64,000 bases of DNA, taken from contig NZ_QJQX01000022.1 in the NCBI RefSeq assembly GCF_013393185.1, forward strand, positions 62,001-126,000. Direction: 5' to 3'. The stretch comes from Sphingobium lactosutens (lineage in GTDB: Bacteria > Pseudomonadota > Alphaproteobacteria > Sphingomonadales > Sphingomonadaceae). Below are positions 52,915-61,437 of the stretch, piece by piece. The notes beneath the pieces were generated by a model. The model saw only the letters and a list, made by a program, of their open reading frames with translations, made no database searches and was not told where the DNA came from. The position numbers and the translations under genes are program-made. Within the stretch, counting starts at the first letter, position 1, and the number at the start of each line of letters is the position of its first letter.

Positions 52915-52956
52915 GGTTGAGGCGTGATCGCCGCATCCCCTTAAGGAACTAACATC

Positions 52957-53395
52957 ATGAAAACCCGCGCAGCCGTCGCCTTCGAGGCGAGAAAGCCCCT
53001 CGAAATCGTGGAACTAGGCCTAGAAGGTCCGAGGTCCGGCGAGGTGCCTGTCGAGATCATGGCGACTGACATTTGCCACACAGATGCCTACACGCTCGAT
53101 GGCCTCGACAGCGAGGGACTGTTCCCAAGCGTGCTGGGCCATAAGGGTGCCAGTATCGTGTGCGAGGTTAGCATCGAGGCCGAGTATCATGCCAAGTGAC
53201 CAGGTTATCCCGCTCCATACGCCGGAATGCTGTCAGTGCAAGTCCTGCCTCAGCGCCAAGACAAATCTGTGCAAAGCGAACCGCGCAGCACAGCGCAAGG
53301 GCCTGATGCCCGACAACAAGACGCGCTTGATTTACAAGTCGCTGGACAAGGCAAACCAGGTTTTCGACATGATGCATTTCAGTGAAATATTCTGA
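52957..53395 (+). pseudogene. frmA: Decayed frmA (class III alcohol/formaldehyde dehydrogenase)
   Basis: The first 80 codons (MKTRAAVAFEARKPLEIVEL, TDICHTDAYTLDG) match the N-terminus of S-(hydroxymethyl)glutathione dehydrogenase. A frame change near 53185-53197 leads to PECCQCKSCLSAKTNLC (structural zinc Cys cluster) and KGLMPDNKTR. A large internal deletion then joins to the C-terminal SLDKANQVFDMMH. About 240 central residues, including the Rossmann fold, are missing. A functional enzyme would have been useful to detoxify formaldehyde from P450 O- or N-demethylation; that role is inference. Confidence 0.85.
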
Positions 53396-53488
53396 GCCAC
53401 CGTGATCTATTGAGCAATATTATCAGATCTATTGTTTCATCGCGGAGCATTTATACTGACATGTAGCCTATCTCGCGCAAGAGGATTA

Positions 53489-53809
53489 ATGATGGTTGAT
53501 ATTGTGATCACTGATCGCGACGGGAGCGAACGCAAGATTGCGGCAGACACTGGTCTTTCGCTCATGGAGGTCATTCGCGATAACGGCTTTGAACAGTTTC
53601 TCGCGATGTGCGGCGGAAGTTGTTCTTGCGGGACATGTCACGTCTATCTCTACGCCCCCGAAGGCGCCAGACTAGCCCCGGTCAGCGCGGATGAAGATGA
53701 TCTTCTCAGCAGCAGCGAACATCGCGCGCCATTATCCCGATTGTCGTGTCAAATCCCGATCACTCAAAGCCTGGACGGCACAATGGTTATCATCGCTCCG
53801 GAAGGTTGA
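53489..53809 (+). CDS. [2Fe-2S] ferredoxin, adrenodoxin type
   Basis: This 106-residue ferredoxin has the cluster motif MCGGSCSCGTCHVYL (C-x5-C-x2-C with an extra Cys) and a late RLSCQI. Acidic EDDLLSSSEHR lies in the interaction region that docks to P450 reductase partners. It belongs to the group that serves class I P450s. ATG 53489 follows aagagg; the frame opens upstream at 53432. It lies 90 bases downstream of the frmA remnant, most likely cotranscribed with the P450. No ferredoxin reductase gene is seen in the window. Confidence 0.93.
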   Translation: MMVDIVITDRDGSERKIAADTGLSLMEVIRDNGFEQFLAMCGGSCSCGTCHVYLYAPEGARLAPVSADEDDLLSSSEHRAPLSRLSCQIPITQSLDGTMVIIAPEG

Positions 53810-53960
53810 GGATTTCAAACCCATAGCTCAACGTAGCCGGCGAGATGGTGCGCGCGGGTCGTGCTTCTCAAAAAACATAGCAAGTCACTCACCCAACCGG
53901 CGGACCTTTTTAATGCAAAGATGCACCAGAATTGTAAATTCGATCCTATGAAATAAAATA
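53810..53960. other. Short interval after the ferredoxin
   Basis: About 150 bases, AT-rich at the right end, with no gene seen. It separates the P450 unit from the minus-strand small gene and the IS3 element. Confidence 0.3.
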
Positions 53961-54275
53961 TCAGACAGAAAGCCACGCCAAGGCTGCTGTCTCCGATAAA
54001 AATGGACGGCATATTTCTTCGGAATATGTACGGATAAATTGCATTTTTGTTAAACTTGTATCGACGATGGCGGCTACCTTGTCTCCAGAAAAGCAGAATT
54101 TATTAAACAATTCTTGAACCCGGCGCATCGTCTCTTGCGAATGGACCGGCGCGCCACGCTTAGCGATATGGGCACGGATGGGTTGACCGCGTGCATGTTC
54201 GGAACCTACACGATTTCTCAGCAACGTAAAATAGCGGTCGACAATCGCAGGTGTCCAGAAACCAGCGCAACGCAC
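53961..54275 (-). CDS. Small hypothetical protein resembling sphingomonad STAS/SpoIIAA-like family
   Basis: The product is about 104 residues (GFWTPAIVDRYFTLLRNRVG, VAAIVDTSLTKMQFIRTYSE, FLSETAALAWLSV). It resembles small alpha/beta proteins of sphingomonads in the SpoIIAA-like fold, known only as hypothetical. The start is a GTG; the frame extends eight more codons upstream, so the N-terminus may be truncated. It lies immediately left of the IS3 element on AT-rich DNA. The function is unknown. Confidence 0.45.
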   Translation of the reverse strand: MRCAGFWTPAIVDRYFTLLRNRVGSEHARGQPIRAHIAKRGAPVHSQETMRRVQELFNKFCFSGDKVAAIVDTSLTKMQFIRTYSEEICRPFLSETAALAWLSV

Positions 54276-54409
54276 ATTAATGATCCAACGACTCTAATCA
54301 TAGTGGATGATGAAGAATTCATCGTCCCCGGCTCTTTGCGCCGTCGCAATTCGATCAATAAGCTGCATCGATTTTCACCTCTCATCTGAATGATGATATC
54401 GCAGCGGTT
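54276..54409. other. Interval left of the IS3 element
   Basis: About 130 bases with no recognised gene. The last three bases (gtt, 54407-54409) form the left target duplication of the IS3 element. Confidence 0.35.
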
Positions 54410-54448
54410 TGAACTGCGCCGGGTTTGCCGGAGGCTATTTGGTTTAAG

Positions 54449-55354
54449 TTACGCAGCCATGGGGACGTCGTCCAGCATGGCGTAGTACAGTTCCTCAGCT
54501 TCAGCTGGCGGGATATTGCCGATGGGCTCGAGCAGGCGCCGGTTGTTAAACCAGTCCACCCATTCGAGCGTGGCATATTCCACGGCTTCAAAGGACCGCC
54601 ATGGTCCTCGCCGATGTATCACCTCGGCCTTATAAAGGCCGTTGATCGTCTCAGCCAAAGCATTGTCATAGCTGTCGCCGACGCTGCCAACCGATGGCTC
54701 GATCCCGGCTTCGGCAAGCCGCTCCGAGTATCGGATCGACACGTATTGCGATCCGCGGTCGCTGTGATGGATGAGACCACCCCGATGGACAGGACGTCGT
54801 TCGTGGATAGCCTGTTCCAGTGCGTCCAGCACGAAGCCGGCATGCGCAGTCCTGCTGACCCGCCAGCCCACAATGTAGCGAGCATAGACATCGATCACGA
54901 AGGCGACATAAACGAAGCCCGCCCACGTCGCGACGTAGGTGAAGTCCGACACCCAGAGCATGTTCGGCGCCGGTGCATGGAACTGCCGGTTCACATGATC
55001 GAGCGGGCACGGAGCAGCCTTGTTGCTGATCGTGGTGCGCACGGGCTTGCCCCGGATCACCCCCTGTAAACCCAGATCGCGCATCAGACGCGCGATAGTA
55101 CAACGGTCAACAGCAAAGCCCTCGCGGTTCATCTGCCGCCAGACCTTGCGCACGCCGTACACCCCGAAATTCTCGGCAAAGACCCGGACCACCTCTGGCT
55201 TCAGATCCTGATCGCGCCGGACACGATCTGACAGTCGCTCCGGATCACGTCGCTGTGCGACGCGCTCATGATAGGTGGATGGGGCAATTGGCAGAACCCT
55301 GCAAATCGGCTCGACCCCATATTCAGCGCGATGCTCGTCTATGAAGGCCGTCAT
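54449..55354 (-). CDS. IS3 transposase OrfB (DDE integrase domain)
   Basis: This 301-residue protein has an N-terminal HTH_21 segment ([20 protein letters not shown]) and an RVE integrase core. The DDE triad lies in [27 protein letters not shown] and [15 protein letters not shown]. The C-terminal Trp-rich tail is [15 protein letters not shown]. The start overlaps the orfA stop by four bases, the normal IS3 arrangement for -1 frameshifting to make the OrfAB fusion. It should be active if OrfA is supplied. Confidence 0.95.
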   Translation of the reverse strand: MTAFIDEHRAEYGVEPICRVLPIAPSTYHERVAQRRDPERLSDRVRRDQDLKPEVVRVFAENFGVYGVRKVWRQMNREGFAVDRCTIARLMRDLGLQGVIRGKPVRTTISNKAAPCPLDHVNRQFHAPAPNMLWVSDFTYVATWAGFVYVAFVIDVYARYIVGWRVSRTAHAGFVLDALEQAIHERRPVHRGGLIHHSDRGSQYVSIRYSERLAEAGIEPSVGSVGDSYDNALAETINGLYKAEVIHRRGPWRSFEAVEYATLEWVDWFNNRRLLEPIGNIPPAEAEELYYAMLDDVPMAA

Positions 55355-55677
55355 CGTTTGAACGGGCGGTCGAGCTCCGCCTGGGCAAAATATGCGCTCG
55401 CCTTCCGTAATATCTCGTTGGCCTGGCGCAACTCCCGGTTCTCACGCTCCAGCGCCTTCAGGCGATCAGCCATGTCGGTAGGCACGCCAGCGCGCTTGCC
55501 GCTGTCCATCTCCGCCTTCTTTACCCACTCGTTCAGCGTGTGCGCCGAGCACCCGATCTTCTCGGCGATAGAAATCATCGCCGCCCAGCGAGAGGGATGA
55601 TCTGCTTCGTGATCCAGCACCATGCGCACCGCCCGTGTGCGAACCTCAGGTGCAAACTAGTTCGTCGTTTTGCTCAT
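55351..55677 (-). pseudogene. IS3 OrfA with premature stop at codon 7
   Basis: The HTH protein reads from ATG 55677 as MSKTTN, then a TAG (55659-55657), then [20 protein letters not shown]. The stop is where a Lys codon is expected. Downstream in-frame starts (55629, [11 protein letters not shown]) could restart translation and would still include most of the HTH and the leucine-zipper-like [15 protein letters not shown]. The nonsense change probably reduces transposition. Confidence 0.8.
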
Positions 55678-55827
55678 ATCGGCTCCACTTACTCAGAAGT
55701 TGGAGCCTCCGGCAAACCCGGCGCAGTTCAGTTCGACCACTGAAAAGAGCGCCAAATGTGATTGCCAGTTGGCAGGGGTGCACTATCGATCCCGCTCGCT
55801 TTTCGTGCAGGGCCCTTCCTTTAGCCC

Positions 55828-57213
55828 TTAAAAACTCGCAACGGTTTTAAACCCTAAGATGGCGACAGCTGATCGGCGGCTGTTGCCGCCAGGATTGAGC
55901 GTAAGCTGCACGTTGGGGCGCATGACGACACCCGGCAGCACGCTGAACCCATAATAAAGTTCCGCCGTATATTCGCTCTGCCGGATCGGTGCTGTCGATA
56001 GCCCGTCTGCTCGCAACTGTCTCTGCAGGTCGGTCAGCCGGTCATTCAGGCGCCCCTTACCAATGGCGAAGGCGACTTCATCCTTTGGACGTCCCGCAAA
56101 TGGTCCGCTGTAATGGAGGCCGACCACGAATTTGCTTTCGACGGTTGCCGTGCCCTGGCTAGCCCAGATGCCGTTGAAAAAGGCGGTCAGACCATGGGAT
56201 CCATCAGTGCGGGGCGCGACGATCTGCTGTCGAATATTGCCGAACACCGCCCACTGACTGGTACGCATCAGCGCTGGTCGCCCCGTCCTGCTGCGGATGC
56301 CGCCATCGACGTCTCGAATTAAATCGGGCTGGGGCGCGTTGCTGTAGAGAAAGCCAATCTTGTAAGTGCCGACCAGTCGCCCGAACAGCTTGGGGCTGTA
56401 GCCTATTTCGCTCGGCAGAAGGACGCCCGTGCCACTGTTGAAGCCCAGATAAAAGCCACCGCCGTTCACATCGATATTGCGCGGATTGACCTGATAAACG
56501 CCGGTTTGAACATAGAGATCCGGCCTTATGTCATAGCGAAGACGCGCCGCCCATGTGCTGACGGGATAATTATACCAATATTGGGGAAGTACCTGACCTG
56601 TTCCAGCCGCGCAAAAATACAGGCTTTCAAAATCGCAGCGGGCGGAATGGAAATCCTCGCCCGTGCCCATGCGACCCAGCTTCAGATCGAGAGAGCCGAT
56701 ATTTACGCGATACCAAGCCTGCGTCAGCCGCCAGATGCGGCCCCGTCCCCATGCTTCCTGTGAAAATTGCAGCAGTCCAAGGCCCGCTTCATCATCCAGG
56801 CGCGGTCCGCTGCGCTTTGTGACGGTGAACTGGAACGTGCCGGGTACGACATGGGTCAGCTTTTTAAGATCGGCGGTAAAGCCCAGCGCCAACTGCGTGA
56901 TGTTGGTGGCATCGCGCGATGTGCCGCCCGAAAGATTGGCGGCAAATTCACTGGCATATTGGATATTGGGCGTGATCCCGTGGCGTGCCAGGGCCGAACG
57001 GATACCAACCCAATCACCCAGAAGATGCGGATCGGCGGGAGGGGCTGGCGGAGGCGGAGGCATCGCCTCCGCAGGCGGACCATTCCGTTGCTCGACAGCC
57101 TTTGCACTGTCAGGACGCACGGCTTCACCGGCCGGCAAGGCGATCAGCGCCGCCGCCATCATAATGATCATCATTTTTCTCGGAAGGCTATAAGGCCGCA
57201 CATAGGCGGCCAT
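55828..57213 (-). CDS. OprB-family carbohydrate-selective porin
   Basis: This 461-residue outer-membrane porin has a signal-type N-terminus (MMIIMMAAALIALPAGEAV) with a Pro-rich linker (PPPPPAPPADPH). The OprB barrel follows (LLGDWVGIRSALARHGITPN, DVNGGGFYLGFNSGTGVLLP, GVVMRPNVQLTLNPGGN, GFKTVASF at the end). OprB channels favour small sugars and sugar acids. An earlier start adds 13 residues. It lies downstream of the CdaR-type regulator on the minus strand and probably lets glycerate, aldarate or a related compound across the outer membrane. Confidence 0.9.
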   Translation of the reverse strand: MAAYVRPYSLPRKMMIIMMAAALIALPAGEAVRPDSAKAVEQRNGPPAEAMPPPPPAPPADPHLLGDWVGIRSALARHGITPNIQYASEFAANLSGGTSRDATNITQLALGFTADLKKLTHVVPGTFQFTVTKRSGPRLDDEAGLGLLQFSQEAWGRGRIWRLTQAWYRVNIGSLDLKLGRMGTGEDFHSARCDFESLYFCAAGTGQVLPQYWYNYPVSTWAARLRYDIRPDLYVQTGVYQVNPRNIDVNGGGFYLGFNSGTGVLLPSEIGYSPKLFGRLVGTYKIGFLYSNAPQPDLIRDVDGGIRSRTGRPALMRTSQWAVFGNIRQQIVAPRTDGSHGLTAFFNGIWASQGTATVESKFVVGLHYSGPFAGRPKDEVAFAIGKGRLNDRLTDLQRQLRADGLSTAPIRQSEYTAELYYGFSVLPGVVMRPNVQLTLNPGGNSRRSAVAILGFKTVASF

Positions 57214-57518
57214 TGCTGCGCTACAGGCTGTAGATAACGACGGGGCTTTGCCGACTATCTGACGGAAGAGAACATTGACGTCTGATGGGTGCTTGGGTCA
57301 TCTGCTCTCCTCCAGGCCATATCTGCCCTTTAATGGGTGGCACCGCTTGAGAGTGCCCAGTCAACCAGCCCATCGCGCCCGGTGCAGCGGACAGGAAAAG
57401 CTGGCTGACCATTTGATAATAAACATTGCTGCTGTGTAAATCTTCGTGCCAAGCACCCCATATTCCTGTCAGTGGCCATAAAATCTTGTGCGATACTCCG
57501 AAAATAGGCGCGCGCGCT
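57214..57518. other. Leader region of the porin gene
   Basis: About 300 bases between the regulator stop and the porin start. No gene is seen. It should hold the porin promoter; no clear CdaR site was recognised. Confidence 0.35.
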
Positions 57519-58685
57519 TCATGATGTTTTCGGGACCGAAACCATCATTTGCAGCGCGAGATAAAGGCGGACGCAATCCTCTGTGACCGATAGATCGACG
57601 CAGCACAGGTCCTGAATGCGCTGCAAGCGGTAATCCAGGCTGTTGCGGTGGATGTTCAGTATCTTTGCGGTGGCGGCTGGCTTCATGCCCACGCTGAACC
57701 ACGCCTGCAGCGTCTTGAGCAATTGCTGCCCCCGCCGCTCGCCCTGGGACAAAGCATGCAGGGGCTTGAGCAATTCCTGCGCGCGCCAATCCTGCCGCAA
57801 TTCGTCCACCAGCACGGGGAGCATGTAATCTTGATAGCAATAGAGCGTGTCTGCCGCGCACCGGACCCTGCCCACCCGCATGGTCGTGCGCGCAATCTCG
57901 TACGAGCGCTGTAGTCCGTTCTCTTCCGGGAAAAATTGTCCCAGCGCCAGCCGGAACTGGAGGGGGCTGCTGTCCTTCATCCGTCCCAGAAGATGTTGGG
58001 CGCGGCGACGCTGTTCGTCCACATCCCACAATCCGCGATGGTCGAGCGCAGGCTTCAATACGACGATCTCATTCAGCGATGTCGCCGCGATAAGGTTGCC
58101 GCGTTCGGGCGTTGCCAATAGCGTGTGCAGCCGTTGCAGTTCCACCAGCATCGCATCCAGCGCCAGCGATCCGCCATCCACTTCTATCACTGCTGCCACA
58201 CGCGGCAGATCGAGCGCTATGCCCAGCCTTTTGGCCCATCCAGTGACCGCTGACGTTGGCCCGCCTTCACGGATCAGGCCCAGCGTCACTTCTTCGCGCA
58301 GACGGGCGTCGCGCGCCAGCAGGCGGAGGAGTTCCGCCTGCTCAAGCATGGTTTCCGCCGCCATCCGAACCAGTTCGGCCTGCTGATGGATCGCCCGCGG
58401 ATCGCCGGTCAGCCCGACGCAGCCCACGATACGGCCATCCGCGATCAGTGGCAGGTTCACGCCCGGTCGCACGCCCATCAACTGCGCTGCCATGCCTTCG
58501 TCGATATCGACCCGCCCCTGTTTCGACAGGACCAGGAGCGCGCCATCATGCATATGTCCAATGCGGTCGCGGTCTCCGCTGGCGATGATTGTGCCGTTCT
58601 GGTCCATCACATTTACATTGCCGTCGATGATCTTCATCGATCGATCGACAATGGATTGGGCAAGGATGCGGTCAAGCTTCAGCAT
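57519..58685 (-). CDS. CdaR-type sugar-diacid regulator
   Basis: This 388-residue protein has an N-terminal sugar-diacid recognition domain (LAQSIVDRSMKIIDGNVNVM, VMDQNGTIIASGDRDRIGHM, HDGALLVLSKQGRVDI). A GGDEF-like middle region follows, then a C-terminal PucR-type HTH (WFSVGMKPAATAKILNIHRN, SLDYRLQRIQDL). CdaR activates D-glycerate, galactarate and glucarate genes and senses glycerate. It is cotranscribed with, or closely follows, the pyruvate kinase, glycerate kinase and permease genes; D-glycerate or glucarate is the likely inducer. Confidence 0.92.
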   Translation of the reverse strand: MLKLDRILAQSIVDRSMKIIDGNVNVMDQNGTIIASGDRDRIGHMHDGALLVLSKQGRVDIDEGMAAQLMGVRPGVNLPLIADGRIVGCVGLTGDPRAIHQQAELVRMAAETMLEQAELLRLLARDARLREEVTLGLIREGGPTSAVTGWAKRLGIALDLPRVAAVIEVDGGSLALDAMLVELQRLHTLLATPERGNLIAATSLNEIVVLKPALDHRGLWDVDEQRRRAQHLLGRMKDSSPLQFRLALGQFFPEENGLQRSYEIARTTMRVGRVRCAADTLYCYQDYMLPVLVDELRQDWRAQELLKPLHALSQGERRGQQLLKTLQAWFSVGMKPAATAKILNIHRNSLDYRLQRIQDLCCVDLSVTEDCVRLYLALQMMVSVPKTS

Positions 58686-58730
58686 GGGCGCTTATAGCAC
58701 GACCGGATGGTGACTGGACAGAAGGTGCCG

Positions 58731-60188
58731 TCACGCCGCGCGCGGTTGCGCCGTCACACCCTCGATCCGAGCGATCCGCAGCAGGTTGGTGGTGCCCGGT
58801 CTGCCAAAAGGTTCGCCGGCGGTAATCACCAGTTGCGCGCCATCGTCGCCCAGATCGAGCGCACGTGCCTGGATCATGGCTTCACAGACCATGTCGGCGA
58901 CATTGCGGACATCCTGGCTCACCACCGCATGGACGCCATAGGCCATGGCCATGCGCCGCGACGTGGCGACTGATGGCGTCAGGCACAGGATCGGCGCGGC
59001 GGGGCGCTCGCGCGCCGCCCGCAGAGCAGTGGCGCCGGATGAGGTGTAGGTTACGATCGCGGCGGCATCGACCGTTTCCGACACCTGCCGCGCAGCAGCG
59101 GCGATAGCGTCAGCCGACGTTTCGTCCGGCTTGGCATGCTGGTTGTCCAGCATCGTGCGATACATTGGGTCGCTTTCCACCTTGCGCGCGATCCGGTCCA
59201 TGATGGCGACTGATTCCAGTGGATAGGCGCCAGATGCGGTTTCCGCCGACAGCATGATCGCGTCTGCGCCATCGAAAATCGCCGTCGCCACGTCGGATGC
59301 TTCCGCGCGGGTGGGCGCGGGAGCCGTAACCATGGATTCCAGCATCTGTGTCGCCACGATCACCGGCTTGCCCGCACGTCGGGCCGACAGGATGATGCGC
59401 TTCTGGATTGAGGGAACATCCTCCGGCGGGACTTCGACGCCCAAATCTCCACGCGCCACCATAACGCCGTCGGATAAAGCGACGATGGCGTCCAGATGCT
59501 CGATCGCCTGCGGCTTTTCCATCTTCGAGAGCAGCGCCGCCCGACCTGCGATCAGCCCGCGGGCTTCTTCCACGTCACTCGGGCGCTGAACGAAGCTGAG
59601 TGCGACCCAGTCGACTCCTTGGTCGAGGGCAAAGGCGAGGTCGGCCAGATCCTTGGGCGTCAGCGGCGAAACGGGCAGGACCACGCCGGGTACGTTCACG
59701 CCTTTGCGGTCGGACAGGCGGTTGCCACTGACGACGCGGGTATCGGCGTGGTCGGCACTGCACGCGACGACGGTTAGGCGCACTCGACCATCGTCCAGCA
59801 ACAGGTCCGCACCGGGTTCGAGAGCAGCGAAGATTTCTGCATGCGGCATGCCGACACGGGTGGCGTCACCCGGCGCCATCGACAGATCAAGGCGAAACGC
59901 CTGCCCTGGCACCAAGTCGACGCCCCCGGTCGCGAAGGTCGCCAGTCGCAATTTTGGCCCCTGAAGATCGGCCATGATCGCGATAGGCCGTCCGGTATCG
60001 CGCTCTATCTCGCGCACCAACTGAATGCGGGCCGCATGGTCGGCGTGACTGCCATGGCTGAAATTCATGCGGAAGACATTGGCCCCGCCGTCATGCAGTG
60101 CGCGGATTTTTGCGGGTGTCGAGGTGGCGGGGCCAAGGGTGGCAACGATCTTGGTCTGGCGGAATCGGCTGGGAGCGAGACTGTTCAT
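58731..60188 (-). CDS. pyk: Pyruvate kinase
   Basis: This 485-residue enzyme shows TKIVATLGPATSTPAKIRAL, NVFRMNFSHGSHADH, IMADLQGPKLRLA (K/metal site), LSFVQRPSDVEEARG, ALLSKMEKPQAIEHLD (catalytic Lys), MVARGDLGVEVPPEDVP and KPVIVATQMLESM. It transfers phosphate from PEP to ADP. Inside a glycerate operon it completes glycerate, 2-phosphoglycerate, PEP and pyruvate once enolase is supplied elsewhere. It lies 40 bases after the glycerate kinase gene on the same strand and is probably an extra, substrate-induced isozyme. Confidence 0.97.
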   Translation of the reverse strand: MNSLAPSRFRQTKIVATLGPATSTPAKIRALHDGGANVFRMNFSHGSHADHAARIQLVREIERDTGRPIAIMADLQGPKLRLATFATGGVDLVPGQAFRLDLSMAPGDATRVGMPHAEIFAALEPGADLLLDDGRVRLTVVACSADHADTRVVSGNRLSDRKGVNVPGVVLPVSPLTPKDLADLAFALDQGVDWVALSFVQRPSDVEEARGLIAGRAALLSKMEKPQAIEHLDAIVALSDGVMVARGDLGVEVPPEDVPSIQKRIILSARRAGKPVIVATQMLESMVTAPAPTRAEASDVATAIFDGADAIMLSAETASGAYPLESVAIMDRIARKVESDPMYRTMLDNQHAKPDETSADAIAAAARQVSETVDAAAIVTYTSSGATALRAARERPAAPILCLTPSVATSRRMAMAYGVHAVVSQDVRNVADMVCEAMIQARALDLGDDGAQLVITAGEPFGRPGTTNLLRIARIEGVTAQPRAA

Positions 60189-60228
60189 GACGCGATACTC
60201 CGGAAAATGGGAGGCGAGGATGGTAAGG

Positions 60229-61401
60229 TCAGGCGGCGATATTCAGGCATGTCGAGACCGAGTGCATCTCGCTGCCGATCCTGATGGCGGCGGCTATGTT
60301 GCGAGCAGCGACGCGAACATTGGCGGCGGCCTCCGCCAACGCCTGTTCGACCGTGCAGGATTGATGAACGACGCTGAACATCGCATCGATGCCATGGGCG
60401 TGGAGCAGATCGGCACCGGTGCCCAGGCATCCGGCGATGCCGATCACCGGCTTGCCGTGCCGTTTGGCGACGCGGGCCACGCCCACCGGCGTCTTGCCGT
60501 GGATACTCTGGCTATCGATGCGCCCTTCGCCAGTGATGACCAGATCGGCGTCGGCGACGATCGCGTCCAGCCCTACAGCAGCGGTGACGATGTCGGCGCC
60601 GCGACGCAGTCTGGCCCCCAGAAAGGCGACCATCGCTGCTCCGAGCCCGCCTGCTGCGCCACCGCCTGGAAGGTCGGCCACCAACAGCCCCAGATCAGCT
60701 TCGATCCTGGCCGCGTAATGCCGTAAATTATCGTCCAGCGTTCGCACCATGACCGGCGACGCGCCCTTTTGCGGGCCGAATATCGCGGATGCCCCGGACG
60801 GGCCGACCAATGGATTGTCAACGTCGCAGGCGACCTCGATGTCACATTCGGCCAGGCGAGGATCAAGATCGGACATATCGATCCGGGCAAGCGCTGACAG
60901 AGCGCCGCCGCCTATGTCGATCGGTTGACACCCGGCATCCAGCAGTTGGGCACCCAACGCCTGCGCCATGCCTGCGCCGCCATCATTGGTGGCGCTGCCG
61001 CCGATACCGATGATAAAATGGCGTGCACCCAAATCCAGCGCCGCCCGGATTAGTTCGCCGACGCCATAGGTGGTTGTCCGCATCGGATCGCGCTGGTCGA
61101 TGGGCAGCAGCATCAGGCCGCTGGCCGCTGCCATTTCGATCACCGCCGTCTTTTCGTCACCGCTGATGCCAAAAAAAGCATCGACGGGATCACCCAATGG
61201 GCCTATGACGGTCTGCTTGACGATCCGGCCCCGGGTGGCGGCGACCAGCGCCTCTACCGTGCCCTCGCCGCCATCTGCAACCGGCACCTTCACATAGTCC
61301 CAAGCTGGAAAGACGTCCCGAAACCCTGCCTCGATATGAATGGCGACGTCCAGTGCCGAGAGGCTTTCCTTGAACGAATCCGGAGCTATTACGATTTTCA
61401 T
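60229..61401 (-). CDS. Glycerate 2-kinase (GarK/GlxK family)
   Basis: This 390-residue kinase has MKIVIAPDSFKESLSALDVA at the N-terminus, KVPVADGGEGTVEALVAATR, FIIGIGGSATNDGGAGMAQAL (phosphate-binding), DVDNPLVGPSGASAIFGPQKGAS and TGEGRIDSQSIHGKTPVGVA. It phosphorylates D-glycerate to 2-phosphoglycerate (GarK type). It lies between the MFS permease and pyruvate kinase genes. Start ATG gives the family N-terminus exactly. The pathway assignment is strong. Confidence 0.95.
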   Translation of the reverse strand: MKIVIAPDSFKESLSALDVAIHIEAGFRDVFPAWDYVKVPVADGGEGTVEALVAATRGRIVKQTVIGPLGDPVDAFFGISGDEKTAVIEMAAASGLMLLPIDQRDPMRTTTYGVGELIRAALDLGARHFIIGIGGSATNDGGAGMAQALGAQLLDAGCQPIDIGGGALSALARIDMSDLDPRLAECDIEVACDVDNPLVGPSGASAIFGPQKGASPVMVRTLDDNLRHYAARIEADLGLLVADLPGGGAAGGLGAAMVAFLGARLRRGADIVTAAVGLDAIVADADLVITGEGRIDSQSIHGKTPVGVARVAKRHGKPVIGIAGCLGTGADLLHAHGIDAMFSVVHQSCTVEQALAEAAANVRVAARNIAAAIRIGSEMHSVSTCLNIAA

Positions 61402-61437
61402 GGGCTATCCTTGGCGCGTTTTTGGCTATGGAGGGCT

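Larger units (their letters stand above)
54410..55730 (-). mobile_element. Complete IS3-family insertion sequence
   Basis: The element is 1321 bp. The terminal inverted repeats 54410-54436 and 55704-55730 are perfect over 27 bases (tgaactgcgccgggtttgcc and onward). The direct repeat gtt flanks both ends (54407-54409 and 55731-55733), a 3-bp duplication as usual for IS3 elements. It holds orfA and orfB on the minus strand with a four-base overlap. The perfect ends suggest a fairly recent insertion. Confidence 0.93.

Noticed and set aside
54425..55069. 214-codon plus-strand frame inside the IS3 element
   Set aside because: Antisense to OrfB, which has a complete DDE core.
60067..60726. 219-codon plus-strand frame opposite pyruvate and glycerate kinase genes
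   Set aside because: Antisense to two well-supported genes; no recognisable domain.
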